A program made the position numbers and the translations under genes. Source: Bidens hawaiensis (Eukaryota > Streptophyta > Magnoliopsida > Asterales > Asteraceae). From it: a DNA stretch of 64,000 nucleotides. The notes under the pieces are model-generated. The model made no database searches and was not told the DNA's origin. It saw only the letters and a list, made by a program, of their open reading frames with translations. Shown piece by piece: positions 1 to 11,024 of this stretch (position 1 is the first letter of the stretch; every line of letters starts with the position of its first letter). The stretch covers positions 186,001 through 250,000 of the forward strand of contig JAIQDT010000225.1 in the NCBI GenBank assembly GCA_021521415.1, given 5' to 3'.

Positions 1-328
1 AGTATATTGCCGCATCTGCCTGCTATGCACAAGTCCTTTGGATTCAGATCAACTGCTGAACTATGGTTTGAATTACTTGAACACTCCTATCTTTATTGAC
101 AATACTGCTGCTTTGTTCATAGTTAAGAACCCAGTCCAACACTCCAAGACCAAGCACATTGAAATCATGCATCATTTCATTAGAGACCGTAATGAAAAAG
201 GTCTAATTGAAATGAAAAGTGTTGACACTAGTGAGAACTTGGCTGATCTGTTCATCAAGCCACTAGATAGAACTAAATTTCTCCTTCTTCTGAAAGCTTT
301 AGGAATGATCAACTCTAATGAAGTCTGA
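1..328 (+). pseudogene. copia pol 3' end (RNase H), element A
   Basis: These are the last roughly 105 codons of a Ty1/copia polyprotein. The RNase H domain normally degrades the RNA strand of the RNA:DNA hybrid during reverse transcription in the virus-like particle. The frame starting at base 3 reads YIAASACYAQVLWIQ. A small indel near 46-50 then shifts to the frame carrying PIFIDNTAAL, SKTKHIEI, HHFIRD and ADLFIKPL, which are standard copia RNase H C-terminal motifs. The frame ends at a TGA at 326-328. The 5' part of the element lies outside the window. The sequence resembles the RNase H remnants at 33.9 kb and 44.5 kb, so all three belong to related Sirevirus-like lineages. It is a clear remnant because of the frameshift. 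Confidence 0.9.
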
Positions 329-1860
329 TTGATGATGTCTGCTTCCTGTGCTAATTGACACTTAAGAAACATCTTGTTAAGTGAGTTTTACTTGATGTGT
401 GATTATGTGTGCATGTTTAACTGTTGTGTTTTTTGAATTAACATTTTTGTGACTTTTGTGTCTATGATGCTTAGGTTGTTTAAATTCAGTGAATGTGTGT
501 GTTATTAGAATAAGTGTGTCTGATTGTGTTTTGAATTGATGAATCTGTGTGCTTATATGATATTTTTGAATATGTGGATAATCTGATGTGATGATGTGAT
601 TAGACAGAATAGGGTTTGCATAATCAGTCTTGAATGTACATTATGTTAAATTTGCTTGTGTTAATGCATATCATTCATGTTATGATTGTCCTTGAATATG
701 TTACTTTCTGTTTGTGTCAAAGTGTGTCGTTGTGTTAAAATTGCATGCTCAAATGAATACTTTTCAAGAAATTTTTTCACAAAACATTTTTGACAAAACA
801 GAGAAAATTTATGGTGTTGAGAAATGATAAGATTATTCAGTTCAAAGCTTTGTAGAAGCTTAAAAGGGTTTTAAATGAAAATTTGATCCAACCTTTAGGA
901 TGATAGAAGATTGGTTATTTATTCTAATCATATGGATTTAATAGGCTAAAAAGACTATTAATGCAGTCATTAATATGTATGGTTGCTTTCCATGATGTGT
1001 AAAAAATTAGATGATATAAACACAATAAAAATGCTAAACTTAATGTGGAGATACATTGTCGAATATGCATGTTTCAAGATAACTCTATCTGAATGATAGA
1101 CAGAAAAGTAATTACCCAGTCATACACGAGCCTATTGGTATTTGGTCACCAAAAATGAAATATTTTATACATATGATAAAGAACAAATGTGAGAAAAATT
1201 TTATTATCAACCAAAAGTTGAAATGTTCACAAGTTTTGAAAGAAAATGCAAACATGAGGGTTAACTATAGAACTACAGAGGTGGGGCATCACAATAAGTC
1301 ATAAAAACCTTGAATGGATGGCTAGTAAGTCCGTATTGCATGGCATGTAAGTCTGACGTTCAACCTCAATATGTTTTAAAGCTTTAAAAAGAAAAACTCT
1401 TAAAGAAAATTTATATGTTCTGACATAAAAATATTTTGACCAAATATCAGGGGGTTGAAGTCAATTTGGGGTGATCTGGGGAAAGCCGAATTAGCTTTGA
1501 GAAGAGATATGAGACATCATAGTATAATAAGTGTTATCCATTTTTGTATTATGCAAATTAATTGAACCTTAAACATATCACTAATATGTAATGAAAATCT
1601 TGCTAAGTCTAGACCTACTATTAAACTACACGATCTGTCATAATAATGCTGAGAATGAAGTATTAAGAGGTGACTTAATCAATATGATCCCATGTTGAGA
1701 TCTTTTCAGAAAAAGAGTTGGAAAGAAACAGGTAACTTTTGATCTCGTTATGCACCATTTGCTCTTAAAACATTGAATCTTATTGATATAACTGTTTATA
1801 ATATGGTTTAAGTCAAAAAGTGTTGCATAATAACCTTGAATATGTCTGAATATGTTACTT
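329..1860 (+). other. noncoding spacer between pol and env-like ORF, element A
   Basis: This is AT-rich sequence with no open frame that resembles a protein. It lies between the pol stop and the internal promoter region of the env-like ORF, where Sirevirus-type elements carry extra sequence. A purine run at 1449-1455 (CAGGGGG context) looks like a weak polypurine tract. Nothing else is recognisable. Confidence 0.5.
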
Positions 1861-2700
1861 ATAGCAAGCTTTGATGTTTGTGAACTTTCTAGCATACTTA
1901 GGTGTTTTGTATAGATGTTTAACTCATTTGAGCAGGCTTGATGCTTATCCGTACTTAAGAGAATTATTCATGTATTATCGGGTAGACATTGATAACTTTA
2001 TACTTTATAGTAAACTTGGATGTTCAGAAAGTTGTTTTTGTCAAACACACTTGATGATTATGTGATACATGTATGAATATGCTTTGCATATCTGTTTTGA
2101 GTAAACTTGAGTGCTTTAGTTGTAATTTGTATTTGTCTAGCATACTTCATAGTTATGGAGAATACGTTCTAAAATTACAAGGGTTTTCTAGTAAACTTTG
2201 TTTACCGAGCAAACTTCATGTTTAGAGCACACTTGTCAATTGGTAAAACATTCCAAGTGTTCTCCCAGCATACTTGTTAATTTCAGAAAATCTCCAGCAA
2301 ACTTTACTTTTCGGGTACACTTTGTGTTTAGAGCACATTTGTATATCAAAGGATAACAAGTCCTCTCTAGCACATTTTGCACTCTTGAAGTATTTTCGGG
2401 CGTACTTTGCTTTAAAGTATACTTGAATGAATATTTGTTAACTTTTTTTATAAGTACAATCGAGTAAGGTTTCTGAAATTCAGATATTTGAGCAAGGTTG
2501 ACAATTAGAAATATCTCTAAGTTATTATTTTTGGATTCTTTATTGATTCTGAGCAAGGTTGCCTATTTGATGAATTATACATGATTATTTGTCTTGTGAT
2601 TTATTTCTTGAGCAATCTTGTATATTCAAGTAAGCTTCCTTTATCTTATCCACTTAGTTTTATTTTTAATTACTTCAAATATCTGAACAAACTCTGGGAT
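1861..2700 (+). repeat. dispersed AGCAAGCTT/AGCAAACTT-type motifs
   Basis: Short motifs of the type AGCAAGCTT, AGCATACTT, AGCAAACTT and AGCAAGGTT recur throughout this spacer, often preceded by G or C. The same motif family recurs many times in the U3-like part of this element's LTR (about 8370-8950) and in the related LTRs at 34.5 and 50 kb. The sharing suggests that this spacer and the LTR U3 carry the same kind of cis elements. The function is inferred. Confidence 0.55.
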
Positions 2701-2701
2701 G

Positions 2702-2792
2702 AGCAAGCTTTACAAATGAACTTTACCTAGCAAGCTTTTGAAATGAACTTTAACTAGCAAGCTTTATAAATAAACTTTAACGAGCAGGCTTT
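2702..2792 (+). repeat. 27-bp tandem repeat, about 3.4 copies
   Basis: AGCAAGCTTT recurs at 2702, 2729 and 2756, and a variant AGCAGGCTTT occurs at 2783, giving an exact 27-bp period. The remainder of each unit is close to AAATGAACTTTAACT. The array ends about 90 bp upstream of a TATA box. Confidence 0.85.
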
Positions 2793-2875
2793 ATGCTAAA
2801 ATATTTAAAAATGAATTTTTGGCACTACTCATTAGCAAAACGACAAAATGCATTTAAAACCCACTTTCAAAAAGG

Positions 2876-2883
2876 TATATAAG
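2876..2883 (+). promoter_or_regulatory. TATA box of putative internal promoter
   Basis: TATATAAG is followed about 35 bp downstream by a pyrimidine-rich patch (CTCCCTCTTTCC, 2915-2926), as in plant core promoters. Upstream is the 27-bp repeat array. Downstream are two plausible leader introns and then the env-like ORF. Transcription from here would bypass gag-pol. The promoter is inferred from sequence only. Confidence 0.55.
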
Positions 2884-3020
2884 AGGGACTTAGAAAACTT
2901 AACATTTCAAATTTCTCCCTCTTTCCACTATTGCGTTATTGCCTGTTTGCTCGTTCCCAGAATCCCAATCGTTTTATCAAATTCCTAACCTAAAATTGTC
3001 AGCCAACTAATTCCGACTCG

Positions 3021-3109
3021 GTAAGCCTTAATTGATAGTTTTCCGACACTCATTGTACGGAATTAGGGCTTTAATTTCATCTTCACTAACATCTATGTTT
3101 TCTGTGTAG
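3021..3109 (+). other. putative leader intron 1 (89 bp)
   Basis: The donor is CG|GTAAGC at 3021. A branch-like CACTAAC lies at 3084-3090, and the T-rich acceptor TTTTCTGTGTAG ends at 3109. The size and signals match short plant introns. It lies in the untranslated leader of the env-like ORF. Confidence 0.5.
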
Positions 3110-3132
3110 GTTATCAATTTGTCGAGGAACAG

Positions 3133-3245
3133 GTTCTTAAAGAAAAATTTTCCTTTCTTCTTCAAATTATGAATTAGTATATGTCATAGTTATGAACTTT
3201 ATGACTAATCTTCACTTTGAATGTGTTTTTTTTGTGTTTGTCCAG
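3133..3245 (+). other. putative leader intron 2 (113 bp)
   Basis: The donor candidate is AG|GTTCTT at 3133, which is weak. The acceptor is a long T tract followed by GTTTGTCCAG ending at 3245. The env-like ATG starts at 3248, two bases after the acceptor. An acceptor with the same two-base spacing precedes the homologous ORF near 23292. The acceptor is convincing; the donor is less certain. Confidence 0.45.
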
Positions 3246-3247
3246 AT

Positions 3248-6200
3248 ATGGAGTACCCATTTGAGAAGAAACACAACATGTGTGCGCTACTCCAGGTGAC
3301 TGACGATAACAGACCGGTTGAGCTCATGATCCGGTGGATGCAACGGTCAAATCTTCGTTTCTCTCTAACGAAAAGCCCAGTCATCTATAGAAATCATCAA
3401 CTTGATTTCTGGAAATCTGCTGAAATCATTGATTACGAACTCGGTAGGCGAACTGAGGCTACCGTGGCTAGGCAAGATTTTATTATCACTGAGAAACTGA
3501 TAAGGGCCAGTTTGAAATTAAATGATGCCGTTGACGCCCCTATTCACTTCTCAACCAACCGACTGCTGAGCATATTCCAAGAAACCATGGGATATCAAGG
3601 GGATGTCCACGAGTGACAATTTAAAAAGGGCATGTTCCCTAATCTATGCAGATTTTTGATTCATCACATTGTACAGGGTTTTACACCCTTGAGAGGTTCT
3701 TGGATCCTGATGAGCAGGGATATTGAAAACGCCACAGTGCCTGTAGTCTACAACCAACAATATAACTTTTCAAGATTAATATTTGAAGGTTTGGTCACTA
3801 ATTTTAGGAAAGATGAGAAGGACAAATTCTTGGTCTACCCAAGATTTTTGTAGATTATCTTCAACAGGGTAATTCATGAGCTACCAACATTGGGAACAAC
3901 TCATGCACTGCAAGATCTTAACGTTTACAGGAGAATTGCAAGGTTGGCAGTTACGAGCAACTTCAACCCGGATGTTGATTTTGATGTACTTCCGTGGTTA
4001 ATTAATCATGACCTGGAGATTAGGCAGTTCCAGAATCACCTAGGGTGACTTCTGAGGAGGATGAGAGTATGAATGAAGATGATTCTGATGATGATTCTGA
4101 TGATGGAGTTGATGGTGATGATCATGATAACAATGATGATGGATATGCCGGTGATCATGACATTGTGGAACAAATTTTTGAAGGAACTGTGTTTGAGGCT
4201 CAGGGAGAGAATCAAAACCAACCCATTCCTACACCACCAATCTCACCTCAAAACATACCCTTAAACCAAAACCAATCACCACCCCAACACCAAGACCATG
4301 AACCATATATCCCATCCCCACCAACATCACCAATCCATACCCAAACACTTACCCAATCACCATACCAAAGCCAAACCCAAAGCCCAACCCAAAACCTAGA
4401 CCAAACACAAACACAAACACAAACCTAAATCCAAACCCAAAACCAAAACTTAAACAAACCTTTATCCCAAACCCAAGACCATCCTACACATGAACCATAT
4501 ATTCCTGAATATGTCCCAGCCCACCTAATAAACCAGCTCAACACACCATACCAATCCAATCCCCAACCCATTGACAATCAACTAATCAACCAACTTTCCA
4601 AATTATCCACACCACATACCTACAATTAGAACCCTAAACCCGTTACCCTCAACAAGCACAAATATTTTTGAAAGACTAACCCATGAACCCATCCAACCTT
4701 AAACCAGTATTCCTGACCCATTCCAAACTTCACCAATCAGTTCCTCTTCCCCTGATGCCTATTTTGATTTATTTGACAGACATATGTATGTTTTGGTTGA
4801 AAATGCTATATTAAGGAGGGAGAATGAGGAACTCATGAAACGAAACACTAAATTGGAATCATTGTTGGCACATGCACAACAATGGATTCAATACATAGAC
4901 ACTGAGGTTGAGAAGACCTCAGCTGTACCAAAATAGGGGGAGAATCCACCTGTTGTCAACAAGATGTCTACTGATGCATTGAAAACTTTATGTGCCATAT
5001 ATGGGAGTGAGGAAGAGGATGAGGATGAGGATGAGGAAGTGAGAGATGATGATTTGGGATATGAGGAGGATGAGTCTGATGGTGGTGAGCAAAATTATGA
5101 TATAAATGATGAGGTGGTTGAGAAGGATGTGAGAGATGAGATTGTGAAGGAGGTTGAAAATGAAGTTAAAGAAGCTGAAAAAGAAGATAATGTTGTGTCG
5201 ACCGAGGCAATTGTAACTGAAGAAGTAATGACTGATGCTGATGCAATTATTATTGAGGCTGTGATAACAGAACCACAAACTGATGCAATAATAGAAGAAA
5301 GGAGTGAGACTGCGGAACTTTTGACCTCAGGAGAAACAGTTGTGGTATCTGGTGAAGATGATGGTGCAACTTCTAAGCTAAAAAAGGTTGATGAAGAGCT
5401 TGAAGATCTGTTTCACCAAATTGACAGTTTTCCCTATGAACCAACTGAGGTGAGGGAAACTCAAACTGGGGAGAGAAGGAGAATGATGGGTAAGTCTATT
5501 GCTGAAAATGAAGAACAATTACAACCCTTGGGATCCAATAAAATAAAATCCAGTGATGAGATATTAATTGTGGATGAAAGTGCTAAGAAAGCTACCAAGA
5601 GGCATGATGACATTTTGGAGGAATTGATTCAAAGATATATGATAACAAGATCCCTAGCTGACAAGGAGATTGAAGAGCAAAAAATTCCATTAGAAGAGGC
5701 TGAACTGAAAAAGAGTCTGGATGAGGAAAAGGGGGAGTTGGACCAGGAAGTGATTGAGGGTCTGCTGAAACTACAAAAAGTTCAAAAGATTGATAATTCT
5801 TTGGCCCTGGTCATATACAAATTCAAACAAGATGAAACAAACAAGTCTGAACCTGAAGAAACAATTCCCACCACTGCTGAACCTGAGAATGATGATACAA
5901 ATAAGCAGTTGGACACTGAAACTGTTGGTCAGACTATAACTCAAATTTTAGCTGAAAAATGGGCCAAACAAGCCTTGAATGAATTAAATAGAATGATAGT
6001 TGGGATCGAGGGGATGAAGATAAATTTGGAAAGAAATACCAAAGGAAGATGAAGAGGGAGGATAAGAATAATAAACCTGATGAACCAATTCATGCAATAC
6101 CCTTACAGGTCATTAAGCCTGCTAATATCCATGTTGAACCTGAAATATATGAACCAAGGATAGATGAACTTGAAGATCTATCAGAAGATGAAAATGATGA

Positions 6201-8114
6201 TGATGCAGCTGACTCACCCTATGTAGACATGACTGATGTGCATAGGGAAAACATGTAAACTAGTTTGGATGAAGCGAAAAAGAAAGATCCAAAAATTCTG
6301 AGTTTGATCAATCATGGTTAAAGTTTGAAACACTGGCTCCGATGACTGATGAGGAGTTGCAGGTACTTTTGGATGAAGAAGTTGAGGATTTGAAAAAGAA
6401 ACAGGAAAAACGAAACAGGGACACTCAAAGGTTCCTCAACTACCTAAGACTTCATGGTTTCTCATAGACACAGCTAAGCCACATGAGGTTTGAGGAACTG
6501 GAGAGTGTCACCAAATCAACAAAAGAAAGGGTTGAGAGGGAAGAGGTTGAAAAGATGAAAAAGAAGTCAAAAGATCAAGAGGATAAAATTGAGAAGCTAT
6601 ACAAGAAGTTTGGTGGGAAGTGTAATTATTTGATCGATCGTGGTATATCAATTGAAGTGGTGGATAGTCTGAGCAAGCAACAAGTTGAAACACACTTCAA
6701 AAGGATCTCAAGGAGAGTAAATTTTGAAAAAGCCTCATAGAAACCAAGACTGATGACTTTGGCTGAAAAGGAAAAGATGCAATGGGAGGATGAACAAGTG
6801 AAATTATTTGACAAGTTGATAGAGGCTAGGGTAAGGGAGAAGAAACAAAATACTTGATCAGAGAATAAAAGTTATCTATGTATAAGTCTGAAAAAGCTAA
6901 ATTTGATCAAGAAAAATCGAAATCATTAAGGCTCCTCCTCTGGTGATTTTGAAGGAAGGGCCTATAGAGCCAGCTGAGCCTGTTAAGCCATAGGAGGATG
7001 AGAATAAGATTAATACCTTGAAAGGTTTGATGTTAAGAAAATGCATGGCTGAAGGGGTTTTGATAATTTGGGAAAAGGACAATTTAAAGAATTATTCTAC
7101 TCTGAAAAGGAAGAATGAGAAAAACTTGAGGCTGAACAGAGGAGATTGCTAGAGTTTCAGTGTGGACCTAGGGGTGAACCTTTTCAAGCCCAAAGATTAG
7201 TCCATGCGGGTCCAACTGATGAAGAAGTAATGGGCATGATCTACAATGGTCAGGGAAGGAGAAAACTATTTACAGCTGGTCATGTTGCCCAAGGAGAAAA
7301 TAATTGAAATGTTTGAGAAGTCTAGGCAAGTGAGGGGTCCTATTCCTAAAAAGAAGTATACTTCTAGGCCCTCCACTGTAAGCGTCCCAATTCCAACCAC
7401 TAGAGCCTAACATCAACATGAACAAAGGCAACCAACTGCAGTGGACCTACCAAAAAGGCTCTACTTTGATGCAAAAGTTGATTCTTTGAAAGTAATCATG
7501 AAGAGTGATGAATTGAAACACATTGTATTCAAAGATGATTTCTTGGATTCTAATAAGGAACAATTGGAAGAATTGACAACTCTGAGCCTGTATGACTACC
7601 ACAAAAGACAGAGCTTTGCACGAAGACAACAAAATGAATCATCCGAACATTTAAGAGACCAGTCGAGAAAGGGGTTCCTTATGCTAAACAAGAAGAGGAA
7701 ATTGGAACTGTCAGAATTTGAGAGGAAGAAGAGGCAAAGAAGGATGTTGGACATCAAGCTTACTGAAACTTCCTACAAGAAGAAGACAAAGTACACCAAT
7801 CCTCTTACCAACCTAAAGGAGAGGTGGTAGATGACTAGGCCAAATCATGAAGTCCAAAGGAATGGAAGGATTACCAACATTGTATTTGAAAACATGATCA
7901 ATCCTTCATTCTTAGAAACTCAGATGTACTGGCCCTGGGCATCATAAAGTATGATACAGATCTTGAATTTCTCCATGTGGGGGATCTGGAGGATATAATC
8001 AGATAGACTCTGCCCTCCCAGCATCCCCACCACAGGGAAATCTTCCTATTTCAAGAGAAGTCTGCGCCAGTTAGATTGGATAGAAGAAGGGATGCCTCAA
8101 GCTTCAGAAGATGA
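3248..8114 (+). pseudogene. env-like ORF (third ORF) of element A
   Basis: This is a long decayed reading frame of roughly 1,600 codons located after pol and before the 3' LTR, the position of the env-like ORF of Sireviruses. I chose ATG 3248 (MEYPFEKKHNMC) because a splice acceptor precedes it and homology to the copy at 23.3 kb begins there. In order it has an N-terminal globular region (3248-4030, including KFLVYPRFL), an acidic stretch rich in D/E, a proline/glutamine-rich stretch (about 4200-4430), a heptad-like coiled coil (4770-4920), a 362-codon acidic segment (4964-6052), lysine-rich helices, and a C-terminal basic domain from 7441. The last block (GIIKYDTDLEFL) matches the copy at 50.8 kb. 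In-frame stops (for example 3614, 3851 and 4934) and frameshifts break it throughout. No signal peptide or membrane segment is visible, so env-like refers to position only. Its function is unknown. Confidence 0.75.
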
Positions 8115-8283
8115 AGATACAACTTATATAATAGGATTGATTTGTAATTTCCTTGAGACGGAATTATAAGTTGTAATCTTTTTCATTTTGATATGTAATT
8201 TTATCTTCTGAAAATTTGATGTGTATTTTTGACAAGTGTGTGTAACCTAATAGGTGTTTTGGTACAACTGAGGATGTTCCAAT

Positions 8284-8295
8284 CTAGGGGGAGAT
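8284..8295 (+). promoter_or_regulatory. polypurine tract, element A
   Basis: CTAGGGGGAGAT lies directly before the LTR start and is the plus-strand primer site for reverse transcription. The flanking sequence is closely similar to the tract at 50602-50613 on the minus strand. Confidence 0.75.
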
Positions 8296-9339
8296 TTTTG
8301 GGATGAGAAATAACTGAACGAAGATTGGAATATTCTCAACCTCCTTAAAAACGGCTAAGTATGGAAACTAAGCAAACTTAGACCTCCCAGCAAGCTTATA
8401 CTAAGTATAGTAAGGTATTTTGATTTCCCAGCAAGGTTATCTTCTAGAATTCCTCTTTAAGTGATAAACCGAGCAAGGTTCACTTTGCCTAGCAAGGTTT
8501 TTCTTCAAATTCAAGCAAGGTTTGTTTCATAGCAAACTCTTGACTAAGCAAAGCTAAAACCAAATCTTTTTTGTAAATCTAGCAAGGTTTATTCACAATA
8601 AACAGTAGTCTCAGCAAGCTTGAAGGAAGTTGATAAAGAAATTACTTAAGGACTTCTAACGAACAAGGTTCAAGTCAGAGCAAGCTACAGTATTACCAGC
8701 ACACTTGGGTTTGTTTAATAAGTTAAGTCAACAAAAGGTTGAAGGGACCTCTGAAGAACAAGTTTCCTCGTAGAACTTTATCGAGCAAAGTTTGATATAG
8801 ACAAGAGGAATGAAGTCTGCTAGGTGAATACTTTCTTAGGAAAATATTTTTAAGTAAAGCTTGCCTAGAGAACTGTTCCAAAGGACACTTTATGGTTACC
8901 AGGTCTGCTCGCTAAAAGACAAAGCTGCAAAGCTTGCCCGAAGACCTGTTTACACTTAGCATTTATTGTAATACATTTGAATATGATTGTATTAATCATT
9001 AGGGTTTCTAAAAATGAATGTCAAGTGTTAGGGCAGGCCTATAAAAAGAAACTTTTAGGGCACGCCTAAGACACATGCTACACACGAAAAACAAACGACA
9101 GAACAAAGGACCAGAGCGAATATAGTGATTTGACGACCGTCTCCCTCCGGCACGGAAAGCTGCCAAAAATCCTGGTATTCCATACTGAAACCATAATATT
9201 AATGGAAATATTTTGAGTTACTTTGTGTGTTTTTTAATTTTGTGTCTGTTGAGCAACATTTAGAGTGTTATTGATTTCGCCTTTAATATTCTATAGTTCT
9301 TTACAAAATAGTAGTAGGTCGTTAACCTTCATGTCAACA
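8296..9339 (+). repeat. 3' LTR of element A (Sirevirus-like)
   Basis: The start is set by the polypurine tract (TTTTGGGATGAG, a decayed TGTTG) and the end by GTCAACA, giving about 1,044 bp. The U3-like part is packed with AGCAAGCTT/AGCAAGGTT motifs. A TATA-type CCTATAAAAAG lies at 9039-9048. The sequence aligns by eye over its whole length with the reverse complement of 49511-50601 and with the split LTR at 34472-34810 plus 43117-43670. The right end is approximate. Confidence 0.7.
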
Positions 9340-9369
9340 CTTTGGTGTGGGTTACGATAGTGAGTTAGT

Positions 9370-10340
9370 AAACTATTGAGTGAGCTATCCAAAGGGACCA
9401 ACAAGGAAGCAAAGGGGGCTGGGGAATTTATCATATCCACATAAATTTAAGAATTGGTGGTTTACGCTTAATGCATATTTTCAAGCCCACATAAGTTTTG
9501 CAATTGGTTTCTTCCCAACTATTTGCAAAAGGAGAGTGATAAAGAGTATTGATGGGAAGAGGATAAAGGAGAAGCCTCCTGATTGAGTTTTAGGAGCAAG
9601 TCCGGCTGAAGACTATTCTGTAAACATAGCGCTTCCCGGGAGGCAACCCGGTAATACGTTTCATTTTTATTTTGCTTTTATTTTGTCGCTATTTCAGGTG
9701 TTTTTTCTCTTGTAGGTTACTCTTGGCTTGGTTGAGGATGGTTGATGTGTTGGAGTTTGAAGCAAGTGTGGGGATGTTTACTGGTTGTTGATATGTGGTG
9801 ACGTTGATTAATTATTTATTGGCTGAGATTCGCGTTCATTCGTGAGTGAAATCTAGGTAGAGAGCACTTGATTTTGAGGCTTGCGTACGAATTGGAGTGC
9901 ACAGAACATGACTTAGGACACACATTCACTGCTATTTACCAGAGGAGTCTGTTCCATTTTTCTTTATTTATTATTTTTATTTTTGTCTTTTTTCTGTCTC
10001 ACATTGAGGAGAATGTGAAGTTTAAGCGTGGATAAAAGGAATTGGTGTTTTAAAAGTACTAATAAATAACAAAAATAAAATTAAAGAAATGTTTAAAAGA
10101 AAAAATTATGTAAAAAAAGTAAGAGAGTTTTGAAAATGTCCCATGTTTTGGAAAATTCTGTATTAAACTGGAGATGATATTATTATTGAGTGTTATTGAT
10201 AATCTCTTGGTTTTTTCTATTTATATATATATATATGTATGTGTGTGTGTATGTATATATATAATAAAATTAGAACAGTTGTGTATCTAATTTGGGATGT
10301 GTCGGTAGGCCCATCTAATCCTGAAAAGTTTCCCTTTAGT
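9370..10340 (+). mobile_element. 3' debris of an Athila/Tat-type gypsy element
   Basis: Two signatures typical of the 3' noncoding region of plant Athila/Tat-type (OTA) gypsy elements are present. The first is AGCGCTTCCCGGGAGGCAAC at 9628-9647. The second is a decayed form of ACATTGAGGACAATGT...TTAAGTGTGG at 10001-10033. No intact coding region remains; the short frame at 9380-9586 is not recognisable. The left junction with the preceding LTR and the right border are uncertain. The class is recalled from family knowledge and not from a search. Confidence 0.5.
10211..10265. repeat. TA/TG microsatellite
   Basis: This is an alternating (TA)n (TG)n (TA)n tract in noncoding debris. Confidence 0.8.
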
Positions 10341-10521
10341 ATTCTTAATTGTACCATAACAAATTCATAAAATTATTGGTTCTCATCTTGGGGGAAGCGG
10401 TGAAGCTAAAACTTAATATGATATTGGTAGAATTACCGTAATATTTTTTACTTTGAGGTGGTGAGAATTGGGAGCACTTAAAATCTTGCACATCACTCAT
10501 TTTATGAAAATAAATTGAGTA

Positions 10522-10944
10522 GTGGCGCCCTGCTGCAGGTTCCCAGCCGGATCTACACAGGGATATCTCGTAACACGGGGTGCGGAATCCCCACGTAATA
10601 CGATACGAGCGTAAGATATATGATACGTTGAACCGATAAGCAAACACACGTTACAATACTAATAAACACGATTGTATTGCAACACTTCAACACGTGATCT
10701 CAATTATCACTTACATGTTCTGGAAAAACTTACCCAAACCAAAGCCGAAGTTAGGTTTATATAACCTCAACAACTTCGCCTAACATGCTAGGCGAAGTTG
10801 TCATAACTTCGCTTGTCACCAAGTTCGCCTACATTCCAGGCGAACTTGTGTAAAACCATATTCAAACCCAAAACAAACAATCTAACACGATTACAGACAC
10901 ATACAAAATACAAGATACTGAACTACTGACATTATGCACCAACA
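10522..10944 (-). repeat. 3' LTR of minus-strand copia element D
   Basis: Read on the minus strand, the LTR starts TGTTGGTGCATAATG at 10944, directly after a polypurine tract. It has a TATA box (TTATATAAAC) near 10757-10766 and ends in the GC-rich stretch near 10522. The left end is uncertain. Two perfect inverted repeats lie just upstream of the TATA box (10771-10800 and 10820-10848). Confidence 0.55.
10771..10848. repeat. paired perfect inverted repeats in LTR D
   Basis: The first is CAACTTCGCCTA, a 6-base loop, then TAGGCGAAGTTG (10771-10800). The second is CAAGTTCGCCT, a 7-base loop, then AGGCGAACTTG (10820-10848). The TATA region itself is palindromic (AGGTTTATATAACCT, 10754-10768). Confidence 0.85.
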
Positions 10945-10957
10945 GACTCACCCTTGG
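10945..10957 (-). promoter_or_regulatory. polypurine tract, element D
   Basis: The minus strand reads CCAAGGGTGAGTC immediately before the LTR start. It is moderately purine-rich and lies in the expected place. Confidence 0.5.
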
Positions 10958-11024
10958 CAGTAGCTTCATATCTCTATCTTCATTCTCGTGTCTAGTAATC
11001 CCAAAAATCTCGTGTCACCCGTCT

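Noticed and set aside
4964..6052. 362-codon acidic open frame as a host gene
   Set aside because: It is in frame with the preceding coiled-coil segment of the env-like ORF and lies between pol and the 3' LTR of element A, so it is part of the retroelement third ORF.
10345..10647. 100-codon minus-strand frame overlapping the LTR D border
   Set aside because: It crosses an LTR boundary, uses weak start context and matches nothing I recognise.
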